A DNA stretch of 38,550 nucleotides from NCBI GenBank assembly GCA_023251935.1, contig JAHEXV010000016.1, forward strand, positions 1-38,550. The letters run 5' to 3'. Position numbers and translations under genes: made by a program. Shown piece after piece: positions 19,937 through 33,126 of this stretch. Below the pieces are notes generated by a model, which worked only from the letters and a program-made list of their open reading frames with translations, did not search any database and was not told the DNA's origin. Source of the stretch: a bacterium (GTDB taxonomy: Bacteria > Actinomycetota > Thermoleophilia > Solirubrobacterales > 70-9). Position 1 is the first letter of the stretch. Each line of letters opens with the position of its first letter.

Positions 19937-21297
19937 GCCCACTCGAGCTCGCCGAGCTCAGTCGCCGGCGGGTCGCCGTAGATCCACTCGCGGCTGATCC
20001 GGTGCCAGTTGCGCTTCGCCCGCAGCTGCGCGAGAACCGCCAGCACCCCGGTCTCCATCCGCCGGCCCATCAGCTCGTCCGCGGGAACGCTCTCCCGCCG
20101 CATCAGGTCGTAGTACTCCGAGCGGGGGTCAGAGGTGGACTCGATCACCCTCATCACCCGCTCCGGGGTGAGCTCGATCTCGCGGTCCTCCATGTACCAG
20201 CCGCCGACCGCCATCACGTGGTCCATCAGCCGCTCGGCGTCGAGCTTGGAGGGGTTCTTGACAAAGCCGAGGTCGTGGAGCGAGGAACGGAGCGCATCGG
20301 GGTCGCGCCGGGTGGCGGCGTCGATCGCCCGCTGCTCGAGCTCGATCTGCTCGCTGTCGAGACGCTTGGTCATCCCGTAGTCGAGGAAGGCGACGCGGCC
20401 GTCCGGCATCAGCAGGTAGTTGCCCGGGTGCGGGTCGGCGTTGAAGTGCTGCAGGTGATAGATCGAGCCGAAGCTGAACCGAAACACGATCTCGCCGAAC
20501 CGGTCGCGGTCGGCCTGGGGCCGTCGCTTCACCTCCTCGAATCCCGCTCCGTCCACGTACTCGGTGACCAGCACCCGCCGACGCGACAGCCGCGTCAGCA
20601 CGTCCGGGACATAGATGAACGGGTGCTCGCGATAGTTGCGGGAGAACGTGCGCTGGCTCTGCGCCTCGTACTCGTAGTCGAGCTCCTCCATCACCCGCAG
20701 CCGCAGCTCCTCGGCGACGGCCTTCGCGTCGAGGCCCGGGGCGATCGCCCGGGCAAGCCGCATGATCATCCCCGCGTTGCGCAGGTCGGACTCCAGCGCC
20801 TCGGCCACCCCCGGGTACTGGATCTTGACCGCGACCGCGCGCCCGTCGCAGAGGGTGGCGCGGTGCACCTGGCCGATCGAGGCGGCGGCGAAGGCCTCGG
20901 GCTCGATCTCGGCGAACAGCTCGTCGAGCGGCTCGCCGCGGTACTCCTCCTCGAGCACCTTGCTCACCTTCTCCCACGGCATCGCGGGCGCGTCCGTGCG
21001 CAGCTTGGCGAGCTGCTCCTGGTAGAGCTCCGCGTACTCCGGGGGCAGGAACTCGGTGTCGATGAACGACGCCAGCTGCCCCATCTTCATCGCCGCGCCC
21101 TTCATCTCGCCGAGGACCGACGCCATCTTCACCGCCGTCTCCAGGTGCCTGGCCTCCAACCGGGTGTCGGCCGACTCCTCCGAGCGGGCGACGTTCGCCG
21201 CCTTGGTGCCCGCGTAGCGGGTCGCCTGGCCCCCGATCACCGATCCGAGCTTCGCCGAGCGGCGGATCCTGCCCTTCGGGATCTTGTCCGCGGCCAT
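19882..21297 (-). CDS. ABC1/UbiB-family atypical kinase
   Basis: A 471-residue member of the ABC1/ADCK/UbiB protein-kinase-like family. Visible motifs are the family-specific KxGQ (KMGQ, 71-74) in [31 protein letters not shown] (modified glycine-rich loop), AVKIQYPGV (ATP-binding lysine), [12 protein letters not shown] (catalytic loop) and FLDYGM (the DFG-like metal site, here DYG). Family members support isoprenoid-quinone synthesis or lipid homeostasis and act more as ATPases than as protein kinases. No C-terminal membrane helices are obvious. ATG 21297 follows TACCCT by 6 bases on the minus strand. It is divergent from rplY. An upstream extension of the frame exists but runs through the rplY region and is rejected. 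Confidence 0.92.
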   Translation of the reverse strand: MAADKIPKGRIRRSAKLGSVIGGQATRYAGTKAANVARSEESADTRLEARHLETAVKMASVLGEMKGAAMKMGQLASFIDTEFLPPEYAELYQEQLAKLRTDAPAMPWEKVSKVLEEEYRGEPLDELFAEIEPEAFAAASIGQVHRATLCDGRAVAVKIQYPGVAEALESDLRNAGMIMRLARAIAPGLDAKAVAEELRLRVMEELDYEYEAQSQRTFSRNYREHPFIYVPDVLTRLSRRRVLVTEYVDGAGFEEVKRRPQADRDRFGEIVFRFSFGSIYHLQHFNADPHPGNYLLMPDGRVAFLDYGMTKRLDSEQIELEQRAIDAATRRDPDALRSSLHDLGFVKNPSKLDAERLMDHVMAVGGWYMEDREIELTPERVMRVIESTSDPRSEYYDLMRRESVPADELMGRRMETGVLAVLAQLRAKRNWHRISREWIYGDPPATELGELEWAYFEERGVRRIPGLAQRT

Positions 21298-21303
21298 CGC
21301 ACC

Positions 21304-21309
21304 AGGGTA
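21304..21309 (-). promoter_or_regulatory. Leaderless-type -10 element (TACCCT) for the ABC1 kinase
   Basis: On the minus strand TACCCT is 6 bases from ATG 21297. It faces the divergent rplY promoter 48 bases away. Confidence 0.5.
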
Positions 21310-21356
21310 GCCCGCTCGGAGGCGCCCGGCGAGAGCTCCGGCCCCGTGCGTCCAGC

Positions 21357-21362
21357 TATCCT
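21357..21362 (+). promoter_or_regulatory. -10 element (TATCCT) for rplY-pth
   Basis: TATCCT is 11 bases before ATG 21374, so the leader would be only a few bases. No Shine-Dalgarno is seen. Confidence 0.5.
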
Positions 21363-21373
21363 CCGGGCCGATC

Positions 21374-22102
21374 ATGGCTGGCGATCGCGCGACCCTCAAC
21401 GTCTCCGAACGGGCCGATTTCGGCTCCCGGACCAGTCGGCGCCTGCGCCGTTCCGGGCTGGTTCCCGGGATCGTGTACGGGGGCGGCAGCGAGCCGCGGG
21501 CGTTCCAGGTGCCCGAGCGCGAGGCGCGCGCCGTGCTGGTCGGCGGCGGCGCGCTGATCGACCTGCGGTTCGACGGGTCGACCCCGACCCCGGTGGTGGT
21601 CAAGGAGCAGCAGCGCGATCCGGTGCGCGGACGCCTGATCCACCTCGACCTGCTCGAGGTCAAGCTCGACCAGGTGATCCAGGCGGACGTCCCGATCGAG
21701 CTCCTGGGCGCCGACGAGGCCCCGGGCGTCACGGAGGGCGGCGTGCTCGAGCACGTCACCCACCAGATCACGATCGAGGCGCTGCCCACCGCGATCCCCG
21801 AGAGCATCCCGGCCGACGCCTCCGGGATGACGATTGGCGACACGCTCCAGCTGAGCGCCGTCGCCGCGCCGGAGGGGGTCGAGTTCGCGCTCGGCGAGGG
21901 AGTCGACCCCGACGAGGTAACGATCGCCACGCTGTCGCCCCCGCGCGTCGAGGAGGAGCCCGAGCCCGAGGTCGAGGAGGAGGCCGAGCTGGTCGGCGAG
22001 GAGGGCGAGGTGCCCGAGGGCGAGGAGGCTCCGACCGAGGAGGAGGGCGCCCCCGAGGGCGAGGCAGCCGGCGGGGACGGCGAGTCGGGCCAAGGGGAGT
22101 AG
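21374..22102 (+). CDS. rplY: 50S ribosomal protein L25/general stress protein Ctc
   Basis: A 242-residue two-domain L25 of the Ctc/TL5 type, which binds 5S rRNA in the large subunit. The N-terminal L25 domain is clear: RTSRRLRRSGLVPGIVYGGG and PVVVKEQQRDPVRGRLIHLD. The C-terminal Ctc domain contains VPIELLGADEAPGVTEGGVL and SIPADASGMTIGDTLQL. After about residue 195 comes a tail of some 45 residues made almost entirely of Glu, Gly, Pro and Ala, longer and more acidic than is usual for the family. The ATG at 21374 follows TATCCT by 11 bases. pth lies downstream in the same frame beyond the TAG stop. Confidence 0.95.
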   Translation: MAGDRATLNVSERADFGSRTSRRLRRSGLVPGIVYGGGSEPRAFQVPEREARAVLVGGGALIDLRFDGSTPTPVVVKEQQRDPVRGRLIHLDLLEVKLDQVIQADVPIELLGADEAPGVTEGGVLEHVTHQITIEALPTAIPESIPADASGMTIGDTLQLSAVAAPEGVEFALGEGVDPDEVTIATLSPPRVEEEPEPEVEEEAELVGEEGEVPEGEEAPTEEEGAPEGEAAGGDGESGQGE

Positions 22103-22147
22103 CGGCCGCTGTCGCTGCTCGACCGGCTGCGCCGCGGGGCAGGCGGG

Positions 22148-22756
22148 TTGAAGGCAGACGGCCCCTCGAGCGATGCCCGGGTGCTGGTGATCGGGCTCGG
22201 GAACCCGGAGGCCAGGTACGCCGCGACGCGCCACAACATCGGCTTCGAGGTCGCGGCGGAGCTCGCGCGACGGTGGGAGCTGCCCCGGCCGAAGCAGCGC
22301 TATCGAGGGTTGATCGCCGAGGGCCGGGCCGGGCCGGGCGGACCCCGGGTCGCGGTGCTCCGGCCGCAGACGTTCATGAACGAGTCCGGGACGTCCGCGG
22401 GCCCGGCGCGGGGGGCGCTCAAGGTGCCGCTGGAGATGGTGATCGCGCTCCACGACGAGATCGACCTGCCGTTCGGGGAGGTGCGCTCGAAGCTCGGCGG
22501 AGGCGTCGCCGGCCACAATGGGCTCAAGAACCTCGCGCAGGGGCTCGGCGGCCGTGACTTCTGGCGCGTCCGCGCCGGGGTCGGGCGTCCCGAGTCGGCC
22601 GACCCCGAGATCGTCTCGCGCTACGTGCTGGCGCGATTCGCCGAGCCGGATGACCGGGTCCGAGAGCTGATCGACCGCGCCGCCGACGAGGTGGAGCGCC
22701 TGATCCGGGAGATCGCCGCCGAGGAAACGGATCCTCTCGGGGAGGTGATCGATTGA
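22148..22756 (+). CDS. pth: Peptidyl-tRNA hydrolase
   Basis: A 202-residue Pth that releases peptides from peptidyl-tRNA dropped by ribosomes. Motifs include VIGLGNPEARYAATRHNIGF (catalytic His in RHN), RPQTFMNESG, ALHDEIDLPFGEVRSKLGGG and GHNGLKNLAQGLGGRDFWRV. The first usual start codon is TTG 22148, but the frame is open back to the rplY stop (22100-22102). The extra codons read PLSLLDRLRRGAGG, which looks like real protein, so translation may begin at a CTG (22109 or 22115). There is no Shine-Dalgarno near the TTG. The stop overlaps the TTG of the next gene (TTGA). The rplY-pth pairing is standard. Confidence 0.94.
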   Translation: MKADGPSSDARVLVIGLGNPEARYAATRHNIGFEVAAELARRWELPRPKQRYRGLIAEGRAGPGGPRVAVLRPQTFMNESGTSAGPARGALKVPLEMVIALHDEIDLPFGEVRSKLGGGVAGHNGLKNLAQGLGGRDFWRVRAGVGRPESADPEIVSRYVLARFAEPDDRVRELIDRAADEVERLIREIAAEETDPLGEVID

Positions 22757-23472
22757 GCGTCACGACCTACGACGTCGACCAGCAGGGGGTCGCCCTGCTT
22801 CGACTCGATCGCCCCGACGCCCGCAACGCGCTCAACACGGCGATGCTCGAGGAGATGCTCGGCCACCTCGACACGGCGCGCCGGGACGACGCGGTCCGGG
22901 TTCTGGTGCTGTCCTCGACCGATCACCTGGCGCTGTCCGCCGGGGCCGACGTCCGGGAGCGGCTCGAGGAGGAGGGCCGGGTGCGGCGGATGGAGCTGTT
23001 CGCCCGGCTCTACGACGAGCTGACCGGCTTTCCCCGCCCCACGATCGCCGCCTGCCACGGATCCTGCGTGGGCGGCGGGGCGGAGGTCGCCGTCGCCTGC
23101 GACCTGCGGGTGGGCGGGTCCAACCTCCGGCTCCGCTTCCCCGGGGCGGCGCTCGGCGCTCCCGTCGGCCCCGCCCGGCTGGTCACCCTGTGCGGGCTGT
23201 CGGTGGCGAAGTATCTGCTGCTGAGCGGCAAGGAGGTGAACGCCGAGCAGGCCCTGCGCTGGGGCCTGGTGCACAAGGTCGCCCCCGCCGCGGCGACCGA
23301 GGAGCAGTCGCTGGCCCTGGCCGCCGCGGTCGCCGAGCATCCCCCCGAGGCCGTCGCCCGCCTGAAGCGAATGCTCCATGAGTGGGACGACGTCGAGGGC
23401 CGCTCTCGGGCCGAGGGCGAAGGGCAGGTCGAGTGGCAGCGCTCCGGCCCCGGGCTTCCGTACGAGTCCTGA
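22753..23472 (+). CDS. Enoyl-CoA hydratase/isomerase family protein
   Basis: A 239-residue crotonase-fold protein. The CoA/oxyanion-hole segment ALSAGADVRE (60-69) and CHGSCVGGGAEVAVACDLRV (101-120) are characteristic. In true enoyl-CoA hydratases two glutamates activate water. The first is present (E111 in GGGAEVA), but the second, normally in a PE-x-x-LG context, appears here as FPGAALGAP with glycine at that place. It may therefore be an isomerase, a thioesterase-like or another crotonase activity rather than a hydratase. The start is TTG 22753, overlapping the pth stop (TTGA). It sits between pth and mfd, where such a gene is not expected, and is probably co-transcribed with rplY-pth. Confidence 0.88.
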   Translation: MSVTTYDVDQQGVALLRLDRPDARNALNTAMLEEMLGHLDTARRDDAVRVLVLSSTDHLALSAGADVRERLEEEGRVRRMELFARLYDELTGFPRPTIAACHGSCVGGGAEVAVACDLRVGGSNLRLRFPGAALGAPVGPARLVTLCGLSVAKYLLLSGKEVNAEQALRWGLVHKVAPAAATEEQSLALAAAVAEHPPEAVARLKRMLHEWDDVEGRSRAEGEGQVEWQRSGPGLPYES

Positions 23473-23485
23473 GCAGCCCCGAGCA

Positions 23486-23532
23486 CCATCGCCAAGTACC
23501 GACAAGCGGCAGATGTCGGTACTTCGCGACGG
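23486..23532. terminator. Long inverted repeat between the hydratase and mfd
   Basis: An 11-bp perfect stem (AAGTACCGACA at 23494-23504 with 23514-23524) has a 9-base loop and extends outward with six more pairs and two mismatches (to 23486 and 23532). It is the longest inverted repeat I found, 13 bases after the hydratase stop. There is no T-run. It may be a bidirectional terminator or a regulator-binding site; the arms are AT-richer than their surroundings. Confidence 0.55.
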
Positions 23533-23592
23533 TGGTTGGTACACCCCGCGACGGCGCCCTCGCCACGTGTCAGTTGATCGCCGCCCCGCCCC

Positions 23593-23598
23593 TAGAAT
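23593..23598 (+). promoter_or_regulatory. -10 element (TAGAAT) upstream of mfd
   Basis: TAGAAT is 6 bases before a GTG at 23605 and 43 bases before the mfd ATG. With the spacing seen at other leaderless genes, transcription would begin at the GTG of the first mini-ORF. Confidence 0.5.
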
Positions 23599-23604
23599 CG
23601 AAAC

Positions 23605-23625
23605 GTGCCAACCCACCTGAGATGA
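23605..23625 (+). CDS. Possible leaderless mini-ORF 1 upstream of mfd
   Basis: GTG 23605 sits 6 bases after TAGAAT and encodes six residues (VPTHLR) before TGA at 23623-23625. The stop overlaps the ATG of the next mini-ORF (ATGA). It is probably a regulatory or coupling reading frame rather than a functional peptide. Confidence 0.3.
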   Translation: MPTHLR

Positions 23626-23641
23626 GGCTCGGGCTCCCGAG

Positions 23642-23645
<4 letters not shown>
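23622..23645 (+). CDS. Possible mini-ORF 2 coupled to mfd
   Basis: ATG 23622 encodes seven residues (MRLGLPR), and its TGA (23643-23645) overlaps the mfd ATG as ATGA. It links the first mini-ORF to mfd in a chain of two ATGA overlaps. No independent Shine-Dalgarno is needed if coupling operates. Confidence 0.3.
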
Positions 23646-27043
<3,398 letters not shown>

Positions 27044-27111
27044 CCCGCCGGAAGCGGACGCGAAGCGGAGCATTTCGGCGGAGTCGTTAATGCCGGCTTA
27101 GCCCGGCACGT

Positions 27112-27117
27112 TATTCT
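27112..27117 (+). promoter_or_regulatory. Leaderless-type -10 element (TATTCT) for the parvulin gene
   Basis: TATTCT is 8 bases before GTG 27126, with no Shine-Dalgarno, in the 82-base gap after mfd. Confidence 0.5.
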
Positions 27118-27125
27118 CCCGCCTC

Positions 27126-28448
27126 GTGCGCAAGCGCACCGGGAACAGGTGGGTCGTGGTGGCGATCTTCGGGGCACTCTTCGTCGCCCTGTTCGTGATC
27201 GTCGGGGTTGCCGATGGCATCGGTCATCCGAGCGTCCCCTCGGGCGCCGTCGCCGTGGTCGAGGACGCGCCGGACGGGACGATCTCCAACGCCGACTTCG
27301 ACGCGGCGCTGACCCAGGCCGCCGCCCAACAGCAACAGCCGAAGCCCAAGCCCTCCGACCCAGGGTACGCGACGCTCCGGGACGCGGCGATGTCCTCCGT
27401 GCTGCTGTCGCGGTGGATCATGGGCGAGGCCGAGGAGCGCGGGATCACGATCTCCGACACCGAGATCTCGAACCAGCTGAAGCAGATCGCCCAGCAGCCG
27501 CAGTTCGGCGGCCAGAAGCAGTTCCGGCAGGGCATCAAGCAGCTTGGCTACACCCTTCAGCAGGCGCGCGGTGAGGTCGAGCGTTCGCTGATCACCAACG
27601 AGATCGAGAAGGACGTGGTGCCGCAGAAGCCGTCCGTCTCCGAGTCCGAGATCACGACCTACTACGAGGACAACAAGTCGCAGTTCTCCCAGCCGGAGAC
27701 CCGCGACGTCCGCGAGATCGTCAACAGTGACCAGGCCAAGGTCGAGCAGGCCAAGGCGGCGTTGGAGAAGGACAGCTCCCCACAGAGCTGGAAGCAGGTG
27801 GCGGCGAAGTACTCGACCGACCAGGCGACCAAGGACAGCGGCGGCCTTCGCCAGGGGGTCACCGTGGGCCAGAGCGAGCCCACCGTGGACAAGGAGATAT
27901 TCGCCGCCGCCCAGGGACAGCTGATCGGCCCGATCAAGGGCCAGAAGAACTACTACCTGATCCAGGTCGACAAGATCACCCCGGCCGTCGCCACGCCGCT
28001 CTCGAAGGTCTCCTCGCAGATCAGGCAGCAGCTGGCGGCCGGCATCCAGCAGCAGGTCGGCTCCGACTTCCAGACCGACTTCATCGACAAGTGGACCCAA
28101 CGGAGCTTCTGCGCCGACGGCTACGTGATCGATCGCTGCGCCAACTTCACCCCGCAGGACACCTGCACCGGCGACGATCCAGGCGAGTCGGGCAACCTCG
28201 ACAAGTCCGGGTGCGATGCCTTCGTGCCCTCGATCGCGCCGGTGGCTCCCGGCCAGGCGACCGTGTTCTCGGGCCAGCCCGTCCAGGGAACCCCGCAGGG
28301 GCCGGTCCCGGCCGGCGGCGCCGCCGTGCAGCAGCCTTCGATCATCGGGCCGGGGGGCGCCCCGCAGCTGCCGCCAGGAGCGGCGCCGCCCCAGACGGCA
28401 CCGCCCCAGACGGCACCGCCCCAGACGGCACCGCCCCAGAGTCCCTGA
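27126..28448 (+). CDS. Membrane-anchored SurA/PrsA-like peptidyl-prolyl isomerase
   Basis: A 440-residue exported foldase. The N-terminus (MRKRTGNRWVVVAIFGALFV...) is an uncleaved signal anchor; there is no lipobox. A SurA N-like helical region follows (GTISNADFDAALTQAAAQQQ, RWIMGEAEERGITISDTEIS). The parvulin-type PPIase domain comes next (about 170-290: VSESEITTYYEDNKSQFSQP, WKQVAAKYSTDQATKDSGGL, EIFAAAQGQLIGPIKGQKNY). A C-terminal region carries four cysteines (CADGYVIDRCANF...DTCTG...SGCDAF), absent from typical SurA. The tail is rich in Pro, Gln and Gly and ends in PPQTA repeats. It likely folds secreted proteins outside the membrane. GTG 27126 follows TATTCT by 8 bases. In this position, between mfd and mazG, such a gene is common in Actinobacteria. 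Confidence 0.9.
   Translation: MRKRTGNRWVVVAIFGALFVALFVIVGVADGIGHPSVPSGAVAVVEDAPDGTISNADFDAALTQAAAQQQQPKPKPSDPGYATLRDAAMSSVLLSRWIMGEAEERGITISDTEISNQLKQIAQQPQFGGQKQFRQGIKQLGYTLQQARGEVERSLITNEIEKDVVPQKPSVSESEITTYYEDNKSQFSQPETRDVREIVNSDQAKVEQAKAALEKDSSPQSWKQVAAKYSTDQATKDSGGLRQGVTVGQSEPTVDKEIFAAAQGQLIGPIKGQKNYYLIQVDKITPAVATPLSKVSSQIRQQLAAGIQQQVGSDFQTDFIDKWTQRSFCADGYVIDRCANFTPQDTCTGDDPGESGNLDKSGCDAFVPSIAPVAPGQATVFSGQPVQGTPQGPVPAGGAAVQQPSIIGPGGAPQLPPGAAPPQTAPPQTAPPQTAPPQSP
28386..28440 (+). repeat. 15-bp tandem repeat in the parvulin C-terminus
   Basis: Three perfect copies of CCGCCCCAGACGGCA (28386-28430) are followed by a 10-base partial copy. In frame it encodes repeated PPQTA. It is likely length-variable by slippage. 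The unit is a multiple of three, so copy changes keep the reading frame. Confidence 0.9.
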
Positions 28449-28461
28449 GCAGCGGCTCGCC

Positions 28462-30445
<1,984 letters not shown>

Positions 30446-30470
30446 AGCGGCGCCGCCGAACCCATGACGG

Positions 30471-30806
30471 GTGAGCGCGCGCGCGTATCGGGTAGCACCG
30501 CGACGGCGGACGCGAGGAGGCCCGGCCAGCCGCATCCACTGGGACCGGCTCGGTCGCGTGGTCCTGGTCTTGGTGCTGTTCGCCATCCTGGCCTCGTACG
30601 TGAACCCGGTGGTCAACTTCTTCGACGCCTGGCGCGGGTCTCACGACGAACGCAGCCAGCTCGAGGCGCTGAGCCGGGAGCACAGCCGGCTGGTCGCCAA
30701 GGCGGCCTCGCTGAAGAATCCCGACGCGGCCTCCGAGCAGGCGCGCAGGCTGGGGATGATCGCCCCCGGCGAGCGCTCGTACGTGATCCGCAGCCCCGGT
30801 CACTGA
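30471..30806 (+). CDS. ftsB: Septum formation initiator (FtsB/DivIC family)
   Basis: A 111-residue bitopic division protein. A basic cytoplasmic N-terminus (SARAYRVAPRRRTRGG) leads to one transmembrane helix (VVLVLVLFAILASYVNPVV, about residues 30-48). An extracytoplasmic coiled coil follows (DERSQLEALSREHSRLVAKA), then the conserved family ending in which a short helix with Glu/Ala is followed by RRLGMIAPGERSYVI. FtsB/DivIC bridges FtsL and FtsQ in the divisome. The GTG at 30471 is the only reasonable start; no strong Shine-Dalgarno is present, so expression is probably from read-through of eno. The eno-ftsB neighbourhood strongly supports the call. The overlapping frame from 30464 is rejected. 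Confidence 0.92.
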   Translation: MSARAYRVAPRRRTRGGPASRIHWDRLGRVVLVLVLFAILASYVNPVVNFFDAWRGSHDERSQLEALSREHSRLVAKAASLKNPDAASEQARRLGMIAPGERSYVIRSPGH

Positions 30807-30816
30807 CCTCGAGCCC

Positions 30817-33057
30817 GTGATCGCGGTCGCGGGCTTCGTCACCGCCCCCGCCGGCGAGCGGACGCTGGACGTCGGGGCGTACCTGGCCGGGGCGGCGGAG
30901 CTCGGCCTGGCGCTCGGCGCGCTGGCCTTCGGCGCCCACAGGGTGCGCGCGCTGTTGCTCGGCGGCTGGTCGGGGGCGCCGGCGCGCCTCGCCGAGCTCG
31001 TGCTGGCGGTGGCGGGGTTGATCTGGGTCTCCGAGGGGCTGGGCACCTTCGGCGGCTTCGAGCGGGCGCCGGTGCTCGCGGTGGCGATCGTTATCGGCGT
31101 CGCCGCGGGCTTGATCGCCGACCGGATCGCGGCGAGGCGCCCGCCCCAGCCCGGCGTGTCACCCCCGGCGCCGCCGTCGTGGGGCCTCGCCAAGCTGATC
31201 GCGGCCGCGGCCTGCGCGGCGCTGGCCGCCGCATGGACCGTCCCGACCTTGAGCAGCCTGGCCTCGGGCATGGATCGCACCGACAGCCTCTGGTACCACC
31301 TGCCGCTGGCGGCGCGCTTCGTGCAGACCGGGTCCCTCGACCAGATCTTCTTCTTCGACCCGATCTTCCTGGCCTCGTTCTACCCCGCTAACTCGGAGGT
31401 CCCGCACGCGCTCGGGATGCTCTTCTTCGACCGCGACCTGGTCTCGCCGGTGCTCAACCTCGGCTGGCTGGCGGTCGCCCTGCTCGCCGCCTGGTGCATC
31501 GGTCGGCCGTACGGACTCGGGCCGCAGGCGCTGATCGGCGCCTCGATCGCGCTCGGCTCGCAGTCGCTGGTCGAGTTCCAGGCGGGCGAGGCGCTCAACG
31601 ACATCACCGGCGTCGCCTTCATCCTCTGCGCGGTAGCGATCCTCGTCAACGGGTACGCGGCCCGCCCCGACCCTCGCGAGCAGGTTGCGGGACGAGGGAT
31701 CGCCCCGGCCGCGCTCGTGGTCGCGGGACTCGCCGCCGGGCTGGCCGCGGGGGTGAAGCTGTCGTTCCTGGCGCCGGCCGCCGCCCTGACGATCGGGGTG
31801 ATCGTGATCGCCCCGCGGTTTGCCCGGCTGCGCGCCGCGGCGGCGTGGACGCTGCCGATGCTCGCCGCGGGCGGCTACTGGTACCTGCGCAACCTGGTCG
31901 CGGTCGGAAACCCGATCCCCTACATCGGCTCGGTCGGCCCGATCACACTGCCGGCGCCGGTGCGCGACTTCCAGCTGCGGCCGGACTTCGCCGTCGCTCA
32001 CTACTGGAACGACACGTCGGTCTGGCGAGACTGGTTCTTCCCCGGCCTGCACGAGTCGTTCGGGACCCTGTGGCCGGTGACCCTGGTCGGGATGCTGGTC
32101 GTCGGCGCGCTGGCGATCTGGCGCGGCCGCGAGCCGATCCTGCGGGCGCTCGGCGGCTTCGTGCTCGTCACCGCCGTGGCCTACTTCTTCACGCCGCTGA
32201 CCGCGGCCGGCGAGCAGGGGCAGCCGATCGCCTTCACGTGGAACCTCCGCTACCTGGCTCCGGCGGTGGCCGTCGGCCTGGCGATCCTCCCCTGCCTGCC
32301 GGCGCTGCGGGCGACCCCGGCCCGCCGGGCGGCCGTCCTCGGCGCGCTCGCCGTCGTGCTCGCGTTCACGCTCGGCTCGCTGGTCCAGTGGAAGCAGGGC
32401 CACGTCAAGGGCGCGATCGCGGCGGCGCTGATCGTGCTCGGGGTCGCGGCGCTGGTCTGGATCCTGCGATCGCGAGGGCCCGGCGCCGCGACCGGGCGCG
32501 GCGTGCGAGCCGCGCTCGCGGCCGCCGCGATCGCGATCGTCGTGGTCGCCGGATACGCCGAGCAGCGGCACTACCTCGCCCGCGCTTACGAGGACACCGG
32601 GGCGGGCCAGGACCTCGCCGGGGCGCTGCGCTGGGCGCGCGACGTCCGCGGCGCCCGGATCGCCGTCGCCGGGATCCGCGGCGTGTTCACCCAGTACCCG
32701 TTCTACGGCGCCCCTCTGGACAACCGCGTCCAGTGGCTCGGGCTGCGGGGCCCGCACGACTCCTACTCTCGGATCCCGGACTGCCGCCAGTGGCGAGCGG
32801 CGATCAACGCCGGCGGCTACACGCACGTGGTCACGACCTTCGATCCCTATCTGCCCGGGACGCTTCGCAACTCGCCGGAGGGTCGCTGGACCCAGTCGGA
32901 CCCCAACGCCCAGCTGATCCTTCGCGACGGCCCGGTGCGGGTGTTCCGGATCCTCGGCCCGCTGGACCCCGCCGGATGCACGGGCCAGCGCCCGCTCACC
33001 GAGGCCCAACTCCACAGCGTGCCGAACCTCAACGGGACCTCGAGCGGCTCGCGCTAG
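30817..33057 (+). CDS. Large polytopic membrane protein, glycosyltransferase GT-C-like
   Basis: A 746-residue protein with many hydrophobic segments from the N-terminus to about residue 590 and a soluble C-terminal domain (about 595-746: EQRHYLARAYEDTGAGQDLA ... RNSPEGRWTQSDPNAQLILR). The segment GMDRTDSLWYHLPLAARFVQ resembles the Asp-containing first extracellular loop of GT-C enzymes such as the GT39/ArnT group (D..YHLP). Such enzymes transfer sugars from polyprenyl-phosphate donors to extracytoplasmic acceptors. GTG 30817 is 10 bases after the ftsB stop, so it may be co-transcribed. The family is not certain, and it could equally be a Wzy-type or uncharacterised membrane protein. Its neighbours (a second such protein, sulfotransferases, a glycosyltransferase) favour a cell-surface glycan role. 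Confidence 0.82.
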   Translation: MIAVAGFVTAPAGERTLDVGAYLAGAAELGLALGALAFGAHRVRALLLGGWSGAPARLAELVLAVAGLIWVSEGLGTFGGFERAPVLAVAIVIGVAAGLIADRIAARRPPQPGVSPPAPPSWGLAKLIAAAACAALAAAWTVPTLSSLASGMDRTDSLWYHLPLAARFVQTGSLDQIFFFDPIFLASFYPANSEVPHALGMLFFDRDLVSPVLNLGWLAVALLAAWCIGRPYGLGPQALIGASIALGSQSLVEFQAGEALNDITGVAFILCAVAILVNGYAARPDPREQVAGRGIAPAALVVAGLAAGLAAGVKLSFLAPAAALTIGVIVIAPRFARLRAAAAWTLPMLAAGGYWYLRNLVAVGNPIPYIGSVGPITLPAPVRDFQLRPDFAVAHYWNDTSVWRDWFFPGLHESFGTLWPVTLVGMLVVGALAIWRGREPILRALGGFVLVTAVAYFFTPLTAAGEQGQPIAFTWNLRYLAPAVAVGLAILPCLPALRATPARRAAVLGALAVVLAFTLGSLVQWKQGHVKGAIAAALIVLGVAALVWILRSRGPGAATGRGVRAALAAAAIAIVVVAGYAEQRHYLARAYEDTGAGQDLAGALRWARDVRGARIAVAGIRGVFTQYPFYGAPLDNRVQWLGLRGPHDSYSRIPDCRQWRAAINAGGYTHVVTTFDPYLPGTLRNSPEGRWTQSDPNAQLILRDGPVRVFRILGPLDPAGCTGQRPLTEAQLHSVPNLNGTSSGSR

Positions 33058-33114
33058 CCCGTCCCTACTCCGGGCTGACTCCCTCGATCAGGGCGGAAGA
33101 GCCTATCCCCCGGT

Positions 33115-33120
33115 TACGCT
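33115..33120 (+). promoter_or_regulatory. Leaderless-type -10 element (TACGCT) for the gene at 33127
   Basis: TACGCT is 6 bases before ATG 33127, in a 69-base gap after the preceding membrane protein. No Shine-Dalgarno is present. Confidence 0.5.
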
Positions 33121-33126
33121 GCCGCG

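Noticed and set aside
28386-28440. Short tandem repeats considered as a CRISPR array
   Set aside because: The units are perfect 15-mers without spacers, inside a coding tail (PPQTA); no cas genes are nearby.
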